Origin: an uncultured Alistipes sp.
GTDB taxonomy: Bacteria > Bacteroidota > Bacteroidia > Bacteroidales > Rikenellaceae
Direction: 5' to 3'
Length of the DNA: 32,650 bases
Assembly (NCBI GenBank): GCA_947364365.1
Contig: CANASP010000020.1
Span: forward strand, 1-32,650
Position numbers and translations under genes: made by a program. The notes beneath the pieces are model-generated. The model was given only the letters and a program-made list of their open reading frames with translations, was not told the DNA's origin and did no database searches. Below are positions 1 to 10,494 of this stretch, piece by piece (position 1 is the stretch's first letter; the number at the start of each line of letters is the position of its first letter).

Positions 1-27
1 CATTTTCTGCGTGCGCAACCTTCTTTG

Positions 28-49
28 GTTCTTTCTTTGAAGAAAGAAC
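28..49. repeat. Perfect 9-bp inverted repeat (hairpin)
   Basis: GTTCTTTCT (28-36) and AGAAAGAAC (41-49) are exact reverse complements around a TTGA loop. The hairpin lies about 90 bp past the stop codon of the MFS gene on the minus strand. It has a purine/pyrimidine-biased, A/T-rich stem and no clean T-tract, so it could be a weak bidirectional terminator or an intergenic repeat. Nothing else is recognisable in bases 1-136. Confidence 0.5.
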
Positions 50-136
50 AAGAAAATCCGTTGTGGCTGACGCACAGAATAGAAACAGTCCGCAGCCAGC
101 GAAGGCGCGATGGAGGCGCAGCCGACAAAGCAGTCC

Positions 137-1540
137 TTACCCCCGGCGCCGCAGCGCCTCGGGCAGCGGCAGCTTCAGGCGCGAGAAGCCCGTGAGCGAG
201 GCGGCGGCGGCACACGCCGCGGCGGAGAGCAGCGCCGCGCGGGTGCTGTCGCCGGGCACGAGGTGGAAGATCAGCGCCATCGCCCCGGCCCCCGCCGTCT
301 GCCCCACCAGCCGCGCCGTGGCGAGCATGCCGCTGGCACTGCCGCTGCGCTCGCGCGGCGCCGAAGCGATCAGCAGGCTGTTGTTGGGCGACTGGAACAT
401 CGCGAAACCCAGGCCGCACACCGCGAGGAGCACGACGAGCGCCTCGGGCGTCGGATCGGCGGGCAGCAGCCCCAGCAGGAGCAGCCCCAGCGCCATCAGC
501 GCCAGCCCCGCACCGCCCAGCACGCCGGGGTGGATGCGCCCGACGAGCGCCCCGGCGACGGGGGCCGCGAAGACGATGACGGCGGGCCACGCCGTGAGCA
601 GCAGCCCGGTGCGCACGGCGTCGTAGCCGCAGTCGTGCTGGAGGTAGAAGGGCAGGGCGACCATCGCCAGCATCTGGGCGAAGTAGGAGCAGACGGAGGT
701 GAGGATCGAGAGCGAGAAGATGGGGATACGCAGCAGGTCGAAGGGCAGCAGCGGACGGGCGACGCGCAGCTGGCTGCGCACGAAACGCCAGCCGAAGAGG
801 AGCGCGAGCGCCAGCCCCGCGGCGACCGCGCGGCCGTCGACACCGTGGGAAAGCCCCTCCACCGAGAGCATCATGCAGCCGAACGTCAGGGCGTTGAGCG
901 CCGCATCGCGCCAGCGGAACGTGCGGCCGCCGACGAGCACCGGATTGTCGGGCAGGAAGCGGCGGGCCAGCAGGCAGGCGACCAGACCGATCGGCAGGTT
1001 GACGGCGAAGAGCCACGGCCAGTCGCCGACGGCGAGCAGCGCCCCGGCGACCGTGGGACCCGCGACCGACGAGACGGCGACCACCGTGGCGTTGAGCCCC
1101 ATGCCGCGGCCGAGCCGGGCCCGTGGGTAGATGATGCGGATCAGGGTGGTGTTGACCGACGTGACGGCCGCGGCGCCGAACCCCTGGAGGATGCGCCCGG
1201 CGACCAGCACGGGGAACGATCCGGCGGCCGCGCAGAGGGCCGAGGCGAGGGTGAAGAGCGCCAGCCCCGCGGCGTAGATACGGCGGTAGCCCAGGCTGTC
1301 GCCCAGGGCCGAGAGGGGCAGCAGGGCGACGACCGTGGCCAGCTGGTAGGCGTTGACAATCCAGATCGAGTCGGCCGACGAGATACCCAGCTCGCGCGAG
1401 ATGGTGGGCAGCGCGACGTTGGCGATGGCACTGTCGAGCACCGAGAGCCCCACGCCGAAGGCCACGGCGAGGATGGCGCCCAGACGGCGGGGCATCGGCA
1501 CGCCGTCGGGGCCGTCGGGAAGTTGAGCGGAAGCGACCAT
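137..1540 (-). CDS. MFS drug/solute exporter, DHA2 (EmrB/QacA-like)
   Basis: A 467-residue integral membrane protein of the major facilitator superfamily, probably a proton-coupled exporter. The N-terminal helix carries LDSAIANVALPTI, the motif D1 of the EmrB/QacA (DHA2) branch. GDSLGYRR is the cytoplasmic loop motif A, and SSVAGPTVAGALL matches antiporter motif C. Hydrophobic segments continue to the C-terminus. The ATG at 1540 is chosen because a consensus -7 element lies 31 bp upstream; a longer reading to 1828 would be Arg/Gly/Pro-rich junk running through that promoter. It is monocistronic and convergent with nothing in view. The substrate cannot be told from sequence; DHA2 members export drugs, dyes or bile-like compounds, but this is family knowledge only. 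Confidence 0.87.
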   Translation of the reverse strand: MVASAQLPDGPDGVPMPRRLGAILAVAFGVGLSVLDSAIANVALPTISRELGISSADSIWIVNAYQLATVVALLPLSALGDSLGYRRIYAAGLALFTLASALCAAAGSFPVLVAGRILQGFGAAAVTSVNTTLIRIIYPRARLGRGMGLNATVVAVSSVAGPTVAGALLAVGDWPWLFAVNLPIGLVACLLARRFLPDNPVLVGGRTFRWRDAALNALTFGCMMLSVEGLSHGVDGRAVAAGLALALLFGWRFVRSQLRVARPLLPFDLLRIPIFSLSILTSVCSYFAQMLAMVALPFYLQHDCGYDAVRTGLLLTAWPAVIVFAAPVAGALVGRIHPGVLGGAGLALMALGLLLLGLLPADPTPEALVVLLAVCGLGFAMFQSPNNSLLIASAPRERSGSASGMLATARLVGQTAGAGAMALIFHLVPGDSTRAALLSAAACAAAASLTGFSRLKLPLPEALRRRG

Positions 1541-1570
1541 GTTTTCTCGGAAGCGATTACGTTCGCACGG

Positions 1571-1578
1571 CAAAGATA
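1571..1578 (-). promoter_or_regulatory. -7 element of the MFS gene promoter
   Basis: The minus strand reads TATCTTTG, a perfect match to the Bacteroidota -7 consensus TAnnTTTG, 31 bp before the MFS start codon. No convincing TTTG is seen at -33. Confidence 0.6.
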
Positions 1579-1829
1579 ATAAAGAAATGGAGACGGCGGC
1601 GCGGGCGCACGGCACCGCCGTTTCGAACCGGCTCGCCCCCGACACGGCGCCCGGCACACCCCGCCCCGCCCGGTAGCTCCCCGGCAACACCCCGACGGCT
1701 CCCCAGCGGCCCTCCGCGAACCGGAACGAGAGGTGCCGCACGCCGGGAACGCGCCGCACACCGGCACACCGAGCAAACCGAAAGCGCCGAAAGCGCCGGA
1801 AGAGAGGGGCCGCCGGCCCCGGAACCACG
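1579..1829. other. GC-rich spacer with no gene seen
   Basis: This stretch between the MFS promoter and the ROK terminator holds only low-complexity GC-rich sequence, including a short CGAAAGCGC direct repeat near 1787-1796. No credible ORF, RNA or regulatory site is visible. Confidence 0.6.
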
Positions 1830-1864
1830 AAAAAAACCGCCCCCGCAGCAGAGGCGGAGGCGGT
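1830..1864 (-). terminator. Rho-independent terminator of the ROK kinase gene
   Basis: On the minus strand ACCGCCTCCGC and GCGGGGGCGGT form an 11-bp stem with one T-G pair and a 7-nt loop, followed by seven T residues. It sits about 22 bp beyond the ROK stop codon. Confidence 0.85.
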
Positions 1865-1886
1865 CGGAAGGGGCGGCGCGGAGCCC

Positions 1887-2894
1887 CTATTTGTTCTGCG
1901 CCTGCCAGATCAGCGCCGAGGCGCCCAGGATCGCGGCGTTCTTGTTCTGGATGCCGCTCGGCAGCAGCTTGACCTTGTTCTTGAAGACGAACAGCATGTT
2001 CTCCTCCATATACCACTGCGTGGGCTCGAAGATCAGCTTGCCGGCCTTCGACAGACCGCCGAAGAGGAAGATCGCCTCGGGCGAGGTGATCGTCACCACG
2101 TCGGCCAGCGCGCGGCCCAGCATCTCGCCCGTGAAGCGGAAGCACTCCAGCGCGACGGGGTCGCCCTGCTGGGCGGCGGCCGAGATCATCGAGGCGTCGA
2201 GGTCGTTGAAGGCGATGTCGCGCAGCTTGCTCGGAGCGGTCATCCGGGCCATCAGCTCATAGGCCGTGCGCTTGATGCCCGTCGCCGAGACGTAGGTCTC
2301 CAGGCAGCCCCGGCGGCCGCAGCCGCACTCGCGGCCGTTGTTGTGCTCGACCACCACGTGGCCCAGCTCGCCGGCGAAGCCGTCGTGGCCGTAGATCATC
2401 TCGCCGTTCGACACGAAGCCCGAACCCAGGCCCGTGCCCAGCGTCACCATGACGAAGTCGCGCATCCCCTTGGCGTTGCCGTAGATCATCTCGCCGATCG
2501 TCGCGGCGTTGGCGTCGTTGGTCACCAGCGTCTTCAGCCCGCCGAAGCTCTGCGAGATGTCGGCGGCGATGCGGAAGATCCGGCGCTGCTCGTCGAGCTC
2601 GGTCTCGCCCGGAGCGAACTTCCAGAGGTTCGCGGGCATCTCCACCGTTCCCTGGTGGAAATTGGCGTTGGGGGCGCCGATGCCGATACCGGCCAGCTCG
2701 TAGTCGAACGAGAGGCTGTCGGCCAGCGCGCGCATCGACGAGCACAGGTCGGCGATATAGGCGGGATAGTCGCTTACGTAGGGATATTTCTTGGTCGAGA
2801 TGACCGATTCGGCATAGAGGTCTCCGTTCTCGTCCACGAGACCGAAAGCGGTGTTGATACCGCCGATGTCCACGCCGATAGCGAGTTTTTTCAT
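1887..2894 (-). CDS. ROK-family sugar kinase (glucokinase-like)
   Basis: A 335-residue cytosolic ROK kinase that phosphorylates a hexose with ATP. DIGG at residues 9-12 is the phosphate-binding loop. N126-D127 lies in TNDANAA, with D127 the catalytic base. GTGLGSG at 153-159 is the second ATP-contacting loop. The ROK zinc site is complete: GH at 178-179, then C190, C192 and C197 in CGCGRRGC, followed by E199. The length is normal for the family. It is transcribed alone, divergently from the polyprenyl synthetase, with its own -33/-7 promoter and a strong terminator. Glucokinase is the commonest ROK activity in Bacteroidota, but N-acetylmannosamine, fructose or allose kinases share these motifs, so no symbol is given. 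Confidence 0.9.
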   Translation of the reverse strand: MKKLAIGVDIGGINTAFGLVDENGDLYAESVISTKKYPYVSDYPAYIADLCSSMRALADSLSFDYELAGIGIGAPNANFHQGTVEMPANLWKFAPGETELDEQRRIFRIAADISQSFGGLKTLVTNDANAATIGEMIYGNAKGMRDFVMVTLGTGLGSGFVSNGEMIYGHDGFAGELGHVVVEHNNGRECGCGRRGCLETYVSATGIKRTAYELMARMTAPSKLRDIAFNDLDASMISAAAQQGDPVALECFRFTGEMLGRALADVVTITSPEAIFLFGGLSKAGKLIFEPTQWYMEENMLFVFKNKVKLLPSGIQNKNAAILGASALIWQAQNK

Positions 2895-2924
2895 GGTGCA
2901 GTGGTTTTAGTGAATATTCTATTT

Positions 2925-2955
2925 CAAAGTTAGCGCAAAATTCGGCTACTCCAAA
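2925..2955 (-). promoter_or_regulatory. Promoter of the ROK kinase
   Basis: The minus strand has TTTG (2952-2955), a 19-bp spacer, and TAACTTTG (2925-2932). This is a textbook Bacteroidota -33/-7 pair, 31 bp before the ATG. Confidence 0.75.
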
Positions 2956-2964
2956 CTTTTTCCT

Positions 2965-2972
2965 TACTTTTG
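2965..2972 (+). promoter_or_regulatory. -7 element for the polyprenyl synthetase operon
   Basis: TACTTTTG matches TAnnTTTG and lies 33 bp before the ATG at 3006. Its -33 region would fall inside the divergent ROK promoter, so the two promoters overlap. Confidence 0.55.
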
Positions 2973-3005
2973 GGACAGATTTCAGGCTAAAAAACTCCAG
3001 AAAAA

Positions 3006-3977
3006 ATGCAAAATACCGATCAACTGCTCGCTGCGTTCGAGAATTACCTGGGCCAGACCGAACTTCCGGCGGAACCCCAGCTTCTCTACGCCCCCATCGG
3101 CTATTCGCTCGCGGGCGGCGGCAAACGCATCCGCCCCATGCTGCTGCTGCTCGCCGCGGGGCTCTTCTCCGACGACATCGCGGCGGCGCTGCCCGCGGCG
3201 GCGGCCGTCGAGGTGTTCCACAATTTCACGCTGCTCCACGACGACATCATGGACAACGCCGCCGTGCGCCGCGGCAAGCCCTCGGTCTACGCCCGCTGGG
3301 GCCGCAACGTGGCCATCCTCTCGGGCGACGCGATGATGATCTCCTCCTACCGGCTGCTGAGCGCCGTGCCGCCCGCCCGGCTGCCGCAGGTGCTCGCCGT
3401 GTTCAACGACATGGCGCTCGAAGTGTGCGAGGGGCAGCAGTACGACATGGATTTCGAGAGCAAGCCCAAGGTGTCGGTGGTCGAATACATGCACATGATC
3501 GAGCTGAAGACCTCGGCGCTGCTGGCCGGCCCCACGGTGATCGGCGCCCTCCTGGGCGGCGCATCGGAGGAGGAGTGCCGCAAGCTGCGCCGCTTCGCCG
3601 TCGAGCTGGGGCTGGCGTTCCAGCTGCAGGACGACCTGCTCGACAGCTACGGCGACGAGCGGCTGGGCAAGGCCATCGGCGGCGACATCCTCGAAGGCAA
3701 GCAGACCTATCTGATGGTCACGGCGATGAGCCGCTCCGACGAGGCCGACCGCGAGGTGCTGCGCAGCACCTACCGCGACGCTGCGCTCACCGACGCCGAG
3801 AAGATCGCCCGCGTGAAGGCGCTCTACGACCGTCTCGACGTGCCGCGCCTCACGGAGCAGCAGATCCGCATCCGCTTCGACCGGGCCCTCTCGGTGCTCG
3901 ACACGCTCGCGGTCGATCCCGCCCGCAAGGCGCCGCTGCGCGCCTTCGCCGAGAGCCTCGTAGGACGCACGAAATAG
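3006..3977 (+). CDS. Trans-polyprenyl diphosphate synthase
   Basis: A 323-residue cytosolic class I prenyltransferase that condenses isopentenyl diphosphate with allylic diphosphates to supply quinone side chains or other isoprenoids. GGGKRIRP is at 37-44. The first Asp-rich motif DDIMD is at 79-83 and the second, DDLLD, at 208-212, followed by GKQTY near 230. The first motif has no two-residue insertion, unlike typical bacterial FPP synthases. The residue five positions before it is Phe (F74); long-chain octaprenyl synthases usually have Ala there. By the known chain-length rule this suggests a short product such as GGPP, but that is inference. The next gene starts 7 bp after the stop codon, so the two are probably co-transcribed. 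Confidence 0.9.
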   Translation: MQNTDQLLAAFENYLGQTELPAEPQLLYAPIGYSLAGGGKRIRPMLLLLAAGLFSDDIAAALPAAAAVEVFHNFTLLHDDIMDNAAVRRGKPSVYARWGRNVAILSGDAMMISSYRLLSAVPPARLPQVLAVFNDMALEVCEGQQYDMDFESKPKVSVVEYMHMIELKTSALLAGPTVIGALLGGASEEECRKLRRFAVELGLAFQLQDDLLDSYGDERLGKAIGGDILEGKQTYLMVTAMSRSDEADREVLRSTYRDAALTDAEKIARVKALYDRLDVPRLTEQQIRIRFDRALSVLDTLAVDPARKAPLRAFAESLVGRTK

Positions 3978-3984
3978 ACCGGCC

Positions 3985-5235
3985 ATGCGACGTTCCGAGA
4001 TCGAGATCATGGCCCCCGTGGGCTCCTACGAATCCCTCGCCGCGGCGATCCAGTCGGGTGCCGACGCCGTCTACTTCGGCGTGGGCCGGCTCAACATGCG
4101 TTCGGCCTCGGCGGCCAACTTCACCCTCGACGACCTGGGGCGCATCGTCGCGATCGCCCGCCGGGCGGGGGTACGCAGCTACCTCACGGTCAACACCATC
4201 GTCTACGAGGAGGAGCTGGAGGCGGTGCGCGAGGTGATCGACCGCGCGAAGGCCGAGGGCGTCGACGCCGTCATCGCGTCGGACATGGCGGCGATCCGCT
4301 ACGCCCGCAGCATCGGGCAGGCGGTCCACATCTCCACCCAGTGCAACATCTCCAACTCGGAGGCGGTGCGCTTCTACGCCCAGTGGGCCGACACGGTGGT
4401 GCTGGCGCGCGAGCTCTCACTCGAACAGGTGGCGGCGATCCGCCGCACGATCGATCGCGACGACATCCGCGGTCCGCGCGGCGAGCGGGTCCGGATCGAG
4501 ATGTTCGCCCACGGCGCGCTGTGCATGTCGATCTCGGGCAAGTGCTACCTCTCGCTCTACGAGACGGGCTGCTCGGCCAACCGCGGGGCGTGCCGCCAGC
4601 TGTGCCGCCGCAAATACACCGTCACGGACAAGGAGACCGGCGCGGCGCTCGACGTCGACGGCCGCTACGTCCTCTCGCCCAAGGACCTCTGCACGATAGA
4701 CTTTCTGGACCGGATGATCGGCGCGGGGGTGAGCGTGCTGAAGATCGAGGGCCGTGCGCGCGGCGCCGAATACGTGCGGCGCGTGGTGGCGTGCTACGAC
4801 CAGGCGCTGCGGGCGATGGAGGCGGGCACGTACACGCCCGAGTCGGCCGCCGAACTCAAGGAGCGGCTCCGGACGGTCTTCAACCGCGGCTTCTGGGAGG
4901 GCTACTACGCCGGCCGGCCCGTGGTGGAGCACAGCCCGGCCTACGGCTCGTCGGCCACGCGCCGCAAGGTCTACGTGGGCAAGGTGGTCAACTTCTACAA
5001 AAAGCTCTCGGTGGCCGAGGTGGCGGTCGAGGCGGCCCCGCTGGCCCGGGGCGAGGAGATCTTCTTCATGGGAGCGACGACGGGCGTGGCCGAACAGCGG
5101 CTCGACGAGCTGCACGGCCCCGACGGCGCGCCCTGCGAGGCGGTGGTGCAGGGGCAGCTGTGCGCCATCCGCACGCCGGGCGTCATCCGCCGCGGCGACC
5201 AGCTCTACAAGTTCGTGGCGACCGGGGAGGAGTAA
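3985..5235 (+). CDS. Peptidase U32 family protein (TrhP/YegQ-like)
   Basis: A 416-residue U32-family protein. The family signature lies at 172-190: E172, G176, C180, G185, C187 and S190. Further cysteines at 196, 203 and 207 form the likely Fe-S cluster ligand set seen in U32 tRNA/rRNA hydroxylases. The N-terminus (MAPVGSYESLAAAIQSGADAVY region) is the TIM-barrel start. Family knowledge: although named peptidases, E. coli YegQ (TrhP) hydroxylates U34 of tRNAs using prephenate and RlhA hydroxylates 23S rRNA. The length is close to TrhP (about 450) and well short of RlhA (about 650), so tRNA hydroxylation is the better guess. It follows the polyprenyl synthetase by 7 bp, with no separate promoter visible. 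Confidence 0.82.
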   Translation: MRRSEIEIMAPVGSYESLAAAIQSGADAVYFGVGRLNMRSASAANFTLDDLGRIVAIARRAGVRSYLTVNTIVYEEELEAVREVIDRAKAEGVDAVIASDMAAIRYARSIGQAVHISTQCNISNSEAVRFYAQWADTVVLARELSLEQVAAIRRTIDRDDIRGPRGERVRIEMFAHGALCMSISGKCYLSLYETGCSANRGACRQLCRRKYTVTDKETGAALDVDGRYVLSPKDLCTIDFLDRMIGAGVSVLKIEGRARGAEYVRRVVACYDQALRAMEAGTYTPESAAELKERLRTVFNRGFWEGYYAGRPVVEHSPAYGSSATRRKVYVGKVVNFYKKLSVAEVAVEAAPLARGEEIFFMGATTGVAEQRLDELHGPDGAPCEAVVQGQLCAIRTPGVIRRGDQLYKFVATGEE

Positions 5236-5316
5236 CGACGGCAGCCGGCTGCAACCGGCCAGCCCGGCAAGCGGGATGTCGCGTCCCCATTTATCGGTAT
5301 ATCGTGCGATTTTTAT

Positions 5317-5346
5317 CGAAAAACAACAAAAAAGAGTTGTTTTTCG
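5317..5346. repeat. Perfect 11-bp inverted repeat before the sRNA promoter
   Basis: CGAAAAACAAC (5317-5327) and GTTGTTTTTCG (5336-5346) are exact complements around an AAAAAAGA loop. The right arm contains the -33 TTG of the following promoter. It could be the terminator of the U32 transcript, followed by AATTTTTAT, or an operator; possibly both. Confidence 0.6.
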
Positions 5347-5366
5347 AATTTTTATGTCTATATTTG
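5337..5366 (+). promoter_or_regulatory. Strong promoter for a candidate small RNA
   Basis: TTG (5337-5339), a 19-bp spacer and TATATTTG (5359-5366) match the Bacteroidota -33/-7 consensus. No ORF follows on this strand for 5 kb. The first terminator is at 5496-5529, which implies a transcript of about 155 nt starting near 5373. Confidence 0.65.
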
Positions 5367-5372
5367 TCCTGC

Positions 5373-5530
5373 CGAAAACAACCGGCACGAAAAATGACCG
5401 ACCAACCCACAACCGTTTTAAAATAAAAAGTTCGAATCCGGGGCCGATCGCGGAGCGCTTACCCTCCGTCGGCTCGACCCCTCATAGTTGTGTGACGCCG
5501 GCCCGGACTGTTCCGGGCCGGCGTTTTTTG
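5373..5530 (+). ncRNA. Candidate small noncoding RNA (~155 nt)
   Basis: This unit is defined by a consensus promoter on its left and a 12-bp terminator hairpin on its right. The interior holds no convincing reading frame but folds locally. A 5' stem TGCCG/CGGCA (5370-5374 with 5383-5387) comes first, then an A/T-rich single-stranded stretch. A central bulged hairpin follows: GGGG 5440-5443 with CCCC 5478-5481, CCGA 5444-5447 with TCGG 5469-5472, and CGGAG 5451-5455 with CTCCG 5464-5468. The terminator stem closes it. It contains GTTCGAATC, like a tRNA T-loop, but no cloverleaf can be drawn. It lacks the SRP RNA core and is too short for tmRNA or RNase P RNA. A 6S-like or regulatory RNA is possible; the family is not recognised. 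Confidence 0.5.
5496..5529 (+). terminator. Rho-independent terminator of the candidate sRNA
   Basis: CGCCGGCCCGGA (5496-5507) pairs perfectly with TCCGGGCCGGCG (5512-5523) around CTGT, followed by six T residues. Confidence 0.9.
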
Positions 5531-5658
5531 CGCTTGTCGCATCTGCCACGGGGCGGCCTCGCGGCATGGGCGAAGTGGGGCGTGCCGCGGGCCTGTTCGG
5601 AACGAGGCGGCGGAGGGCGCGCGCGCTGAAAGCGAACGGAGCGGCCCGCGGCGCCGGG

Positions 5659-5767
5659 CGGTTGTTCTGTGCAGGCTGCGCTGTCTTGTCGGTTAGGGGC
5701 GCAGCCTGCGAAGGGCGCACGAGTGGGAACGAGTTGCGGGCCTTCGCCGCCGGAGGCTGCGGCCCGC
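5659..5767 (-). repeat. Dispersed intergenic repeat, family A, copy 1
   Basis: Three blocks here match 13523-13616 in reverse complement and in the same order: CGGTTGTTC (5659-5667), GCAGCCTGCGAAG (5701-5713) and a 32-bp block at 5736-5767. The 32-bp block begins GCGGGCC and ends GGCCCGC, so it is itself an imperfect palindrome. The spacing is nearly kept. This is a noncoding dispersed element, not a gene. Confidence 0.65.
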
Positions 5768-5833
5768 ACGGGGCTGGCGAGCTGAACTCGCATGGAGAAA
5801 GCTCCTCCCGCTCGGGGGAGGTTGCGGCCCGCA

Positions 5834-5911
5834 CGGCTCAAAGAGCCAAGGTTTGAGCCGCCCGGAAAAAACGACACTTCTCCGGGGACGGGCTGCGCGG
5901 CTCAAAGAGCC
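5834..5911. repeat. CGGCTCAAAGAGCC direct repeats with hairpin
   Basis: The 14-mer CGGCTCAAAGAGCC occurs at 5834-5847 and again at 5898-5911. In the first copy CGGCTCAAA (5834-5842) also pairs exactly with TTTGAGCCG (5852-5860). No ORF covers the region. Confidence 0.6.
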
Positions 5912-6000
5912 GCCGTTTAATTGCTAAATTCGACTCTTCGCCGGAAGGAGATGCGGGCCGCATGTCTTCCGAGGAGTTGCCATTTGAGGGCGAAAACGGA

Positions 6001-6029
6001 AAGCCCGGAGCCTGCGCTCCGGGCTTTTT
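6001..6029. terminator. Bidirectional terminator after the GH2 gene
   Basis: AAGCCCGGAGC (6001-6011) pairs with GCTCCGGGCTT (6016-6026) around CTGC. Plus-strand T-tract TTTTT is at 6025-6029. It lies about 30 bp past the GH2 stop codon, which is on the minus strand, where the tail is less T-rich. Confidence 0.75.
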
Positions 6030-6056
6030 CGGTATGGGCGGCTTGCCGCGCCGGTC

Positions 6057-9395
<3,339 letters not shown>

Positions 9396-10184
9396 TTATT
9401 TCCATTGGTAATGACGGACCCAGTCGATCTCCATCTCGACGGGGAGTTCGGCCGGATCGACCGCGCCGACCCACGAGCCGCCCAGCTGCATGTCGAGCAT
9501 CAGGAACCAGGGGCGGTCGAAGGGGAACTGGCCGGGCTTGTCGGTCTCGATGCGCGGGTAAGCGAAGGTGCGGCGGCCATTGATATGGAAGACCAGGCTG
9601 TCGGGCCACAGGTCGACGCCGTAGACGTTGAAGTCGTCGGGATCGATCGCGCCGATGCCGCCGTGGGGCGGGTCGTTCTTGATGCCCAGGCCGCCGCCGA
9701 AGGCCGACGAATAGGCAGAGTGTGTGGTCTGGTAGGCGATCGTGTCGTGGTTCAGACGCTCCATGATGTCGATCTCGCCGCAGTGGGGCCACCCCTCGTG
9801 CTCCTCCTTGAAGGGCATGAGCCAGAAGGCGGGCCAGGCGCCGCGCGCCGCGCCGAGCTTGGCGCGGATCTCGATGCGGCCGCCGTCGAAGGCGCGTTTG
9901 CCGCGCGTCTCGACGCCGCCGGTGAGGTAGGCGGCCGTATCGGCCGAGCGGTCGTCGTTGACGATGCCGCGCAGGACGAGCTTGCCGTCGCGCAGGGCGA
10001 AGCAGCGCTCGTCGTCGGTGGTGTGGGTGTTGTTCCAGTCGCTCCCGCCGCGCGGGATGCGGCTCCAGACCGTGGGGTCGAGCGTGTCGAAGTCGTCCTG
10101 CCAGACGAGTTGCCACGAGGGCTGGTGCCGGGTGCACGATGCGGCCGCGACGAGGACCGCTGCGAGGAGGAGAAGTTTTTTCAT
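9396..10184 (-). CDS. GH16 endo-beta-glycanase lipoprotein
   Basis: A 262-residue glycoside hydrolase family 16 enzyme, probably anchored to the outer membrane. The signal ends in lipobox AASC with C17 as the lipidation site. The catalytic signature is EIDIME: E137 nucleophile, D139 assisting and E142 acid/base, with the one-residue insertion typical of the laminarinase-like (GH16_3) branch. W118 and W122 flank the cleft. Family knowledge: GH16_3 members cut beta-1,3- or mixed-linked glucans, and in gut Bacteroidota and Akkermansia some cut inside poly-N-acetyllactosamine of mucin O-glycans. Here the partner is a beta-galactosidase rather than a glucosidase, which favours a galactose-containing substrate. 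It is the first gene of the operon. Confidence 0.88.
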   Translation of the reverse strand: MKKLLLLAAVLVAAASCTRHQPSWQLVWQDDFDTLDPTVWSRIPRGGSDWNNTHTTDDERCFALRDGKLVLRGIVNDDRSADTAAYLTGGVETRGKRAFDGGRIEIRAKLGAARGAWPAFWLMPFKEEHEGWPHCGEIDIMERLNHDTIAYQTTHSAYSSAFGGGLGIKNDPPHGGIGAIDPDDFNVYGVDLWPDSLVFHINGRRTFAYPRIETDKPGQFPFDRPWFLMLDMQLGGSWVGAVDPAELPVEMEIDWVRHYQWK

Positions 10185-10218
10185 CGGGATAGGGGTTAGG
10201 TTTCGGTGTACGATCGTT

Positions 10219-10226
10219 CAAAAATA
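10219..10226 (-). promoter_or_regulatory. -7 element of the GH16-GH2 operon
   Basis: The minus strand reads TATTTTTG, matching TAnnTTTG, 34 bp before the GH16 ATG. The -33 site is weak, which suits an activator-dependent promoter, but no operator is recognised. Confidence 0.5.
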
Positions 10227-10350
10227 ACAAAAAATATCGAAACGGCGGCCCGCCGCACGCCGAAATCGCGCCCTTCGCCGATTTTTCGGCCGGCCGTCTG
10301 CCTCTTCCCGCGCCGCGGGCGCGCGGGTGGAGGCCCGCCGCACGACCGCA

Positions 10351-10392
10351 CGACACCGCACGACTGCCCGACACCGCACGACCGCCCGACAC
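10351..10392. repeat. 18-bp tandem repeat, 2.3 copies
   Basis: CGACACCGCACGACTGCC (10351-10368) is followed by the same 18-mer with one change (10369-10386) and a third partial copy. It is noncoding, in the intergenic space between divergent transcripts. Confidence 0.75.
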
Positions 10393-10403
10393 GCGGCCGG
10401 GAC

Positions 10404-10418
10404 ACGTTAAATTAACGT
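10404..10418. promoter_or_regulatory. 15-bp palindrome, candidate operator of the phosphate permease
   Basis: ACGTTAA-A-TTAACGT is a perfect palindrome centred on an A, 42 bp upstream of the -7 element of the PiT gene and the only A/T-rich palindrome in a GC-rich spacer. The position suits an activator site. The protein that binds it is unknown; a Pho regulator would be a guess. Confidence 0.4.
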
Positions 10419-10459
10419 TAACAATCGGCGGCCGCGGGCTCCGATCGAAATATTTGCCT

Positions 10460-10467
10460 TACATTTG
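10460..10467 (+). promoter_or_regulatory. -7 element of the PiT-DUF4924 operon
   Basis: TACATTTG matches TAnnTTTG and lies 27 bp before the ATG at 10495. No clear -33 TTTG, consistent with activation. Confidence 0.55.
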
Positions 10468-10494
10468 TTCGCGGAGAACCCATACTCACACTTC

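Noticed and set aside
110-1579. A 489-codon open frame opposite the MFS gene
   Set aside because: Composition is almost only Gly, Arg, Glu, Gln, Asp and Ala with no hydrophobic core; the opposite strand encodes a clear MFS transporter.
5430-5481. A tRNA or tRNA fragment, from GTTCGAATCC
   Set aside because: The flanking bases do not form a T-stem (AAAAA against CGGGG), and no acceptor, D or anticodon arm can be drawn on either strand.
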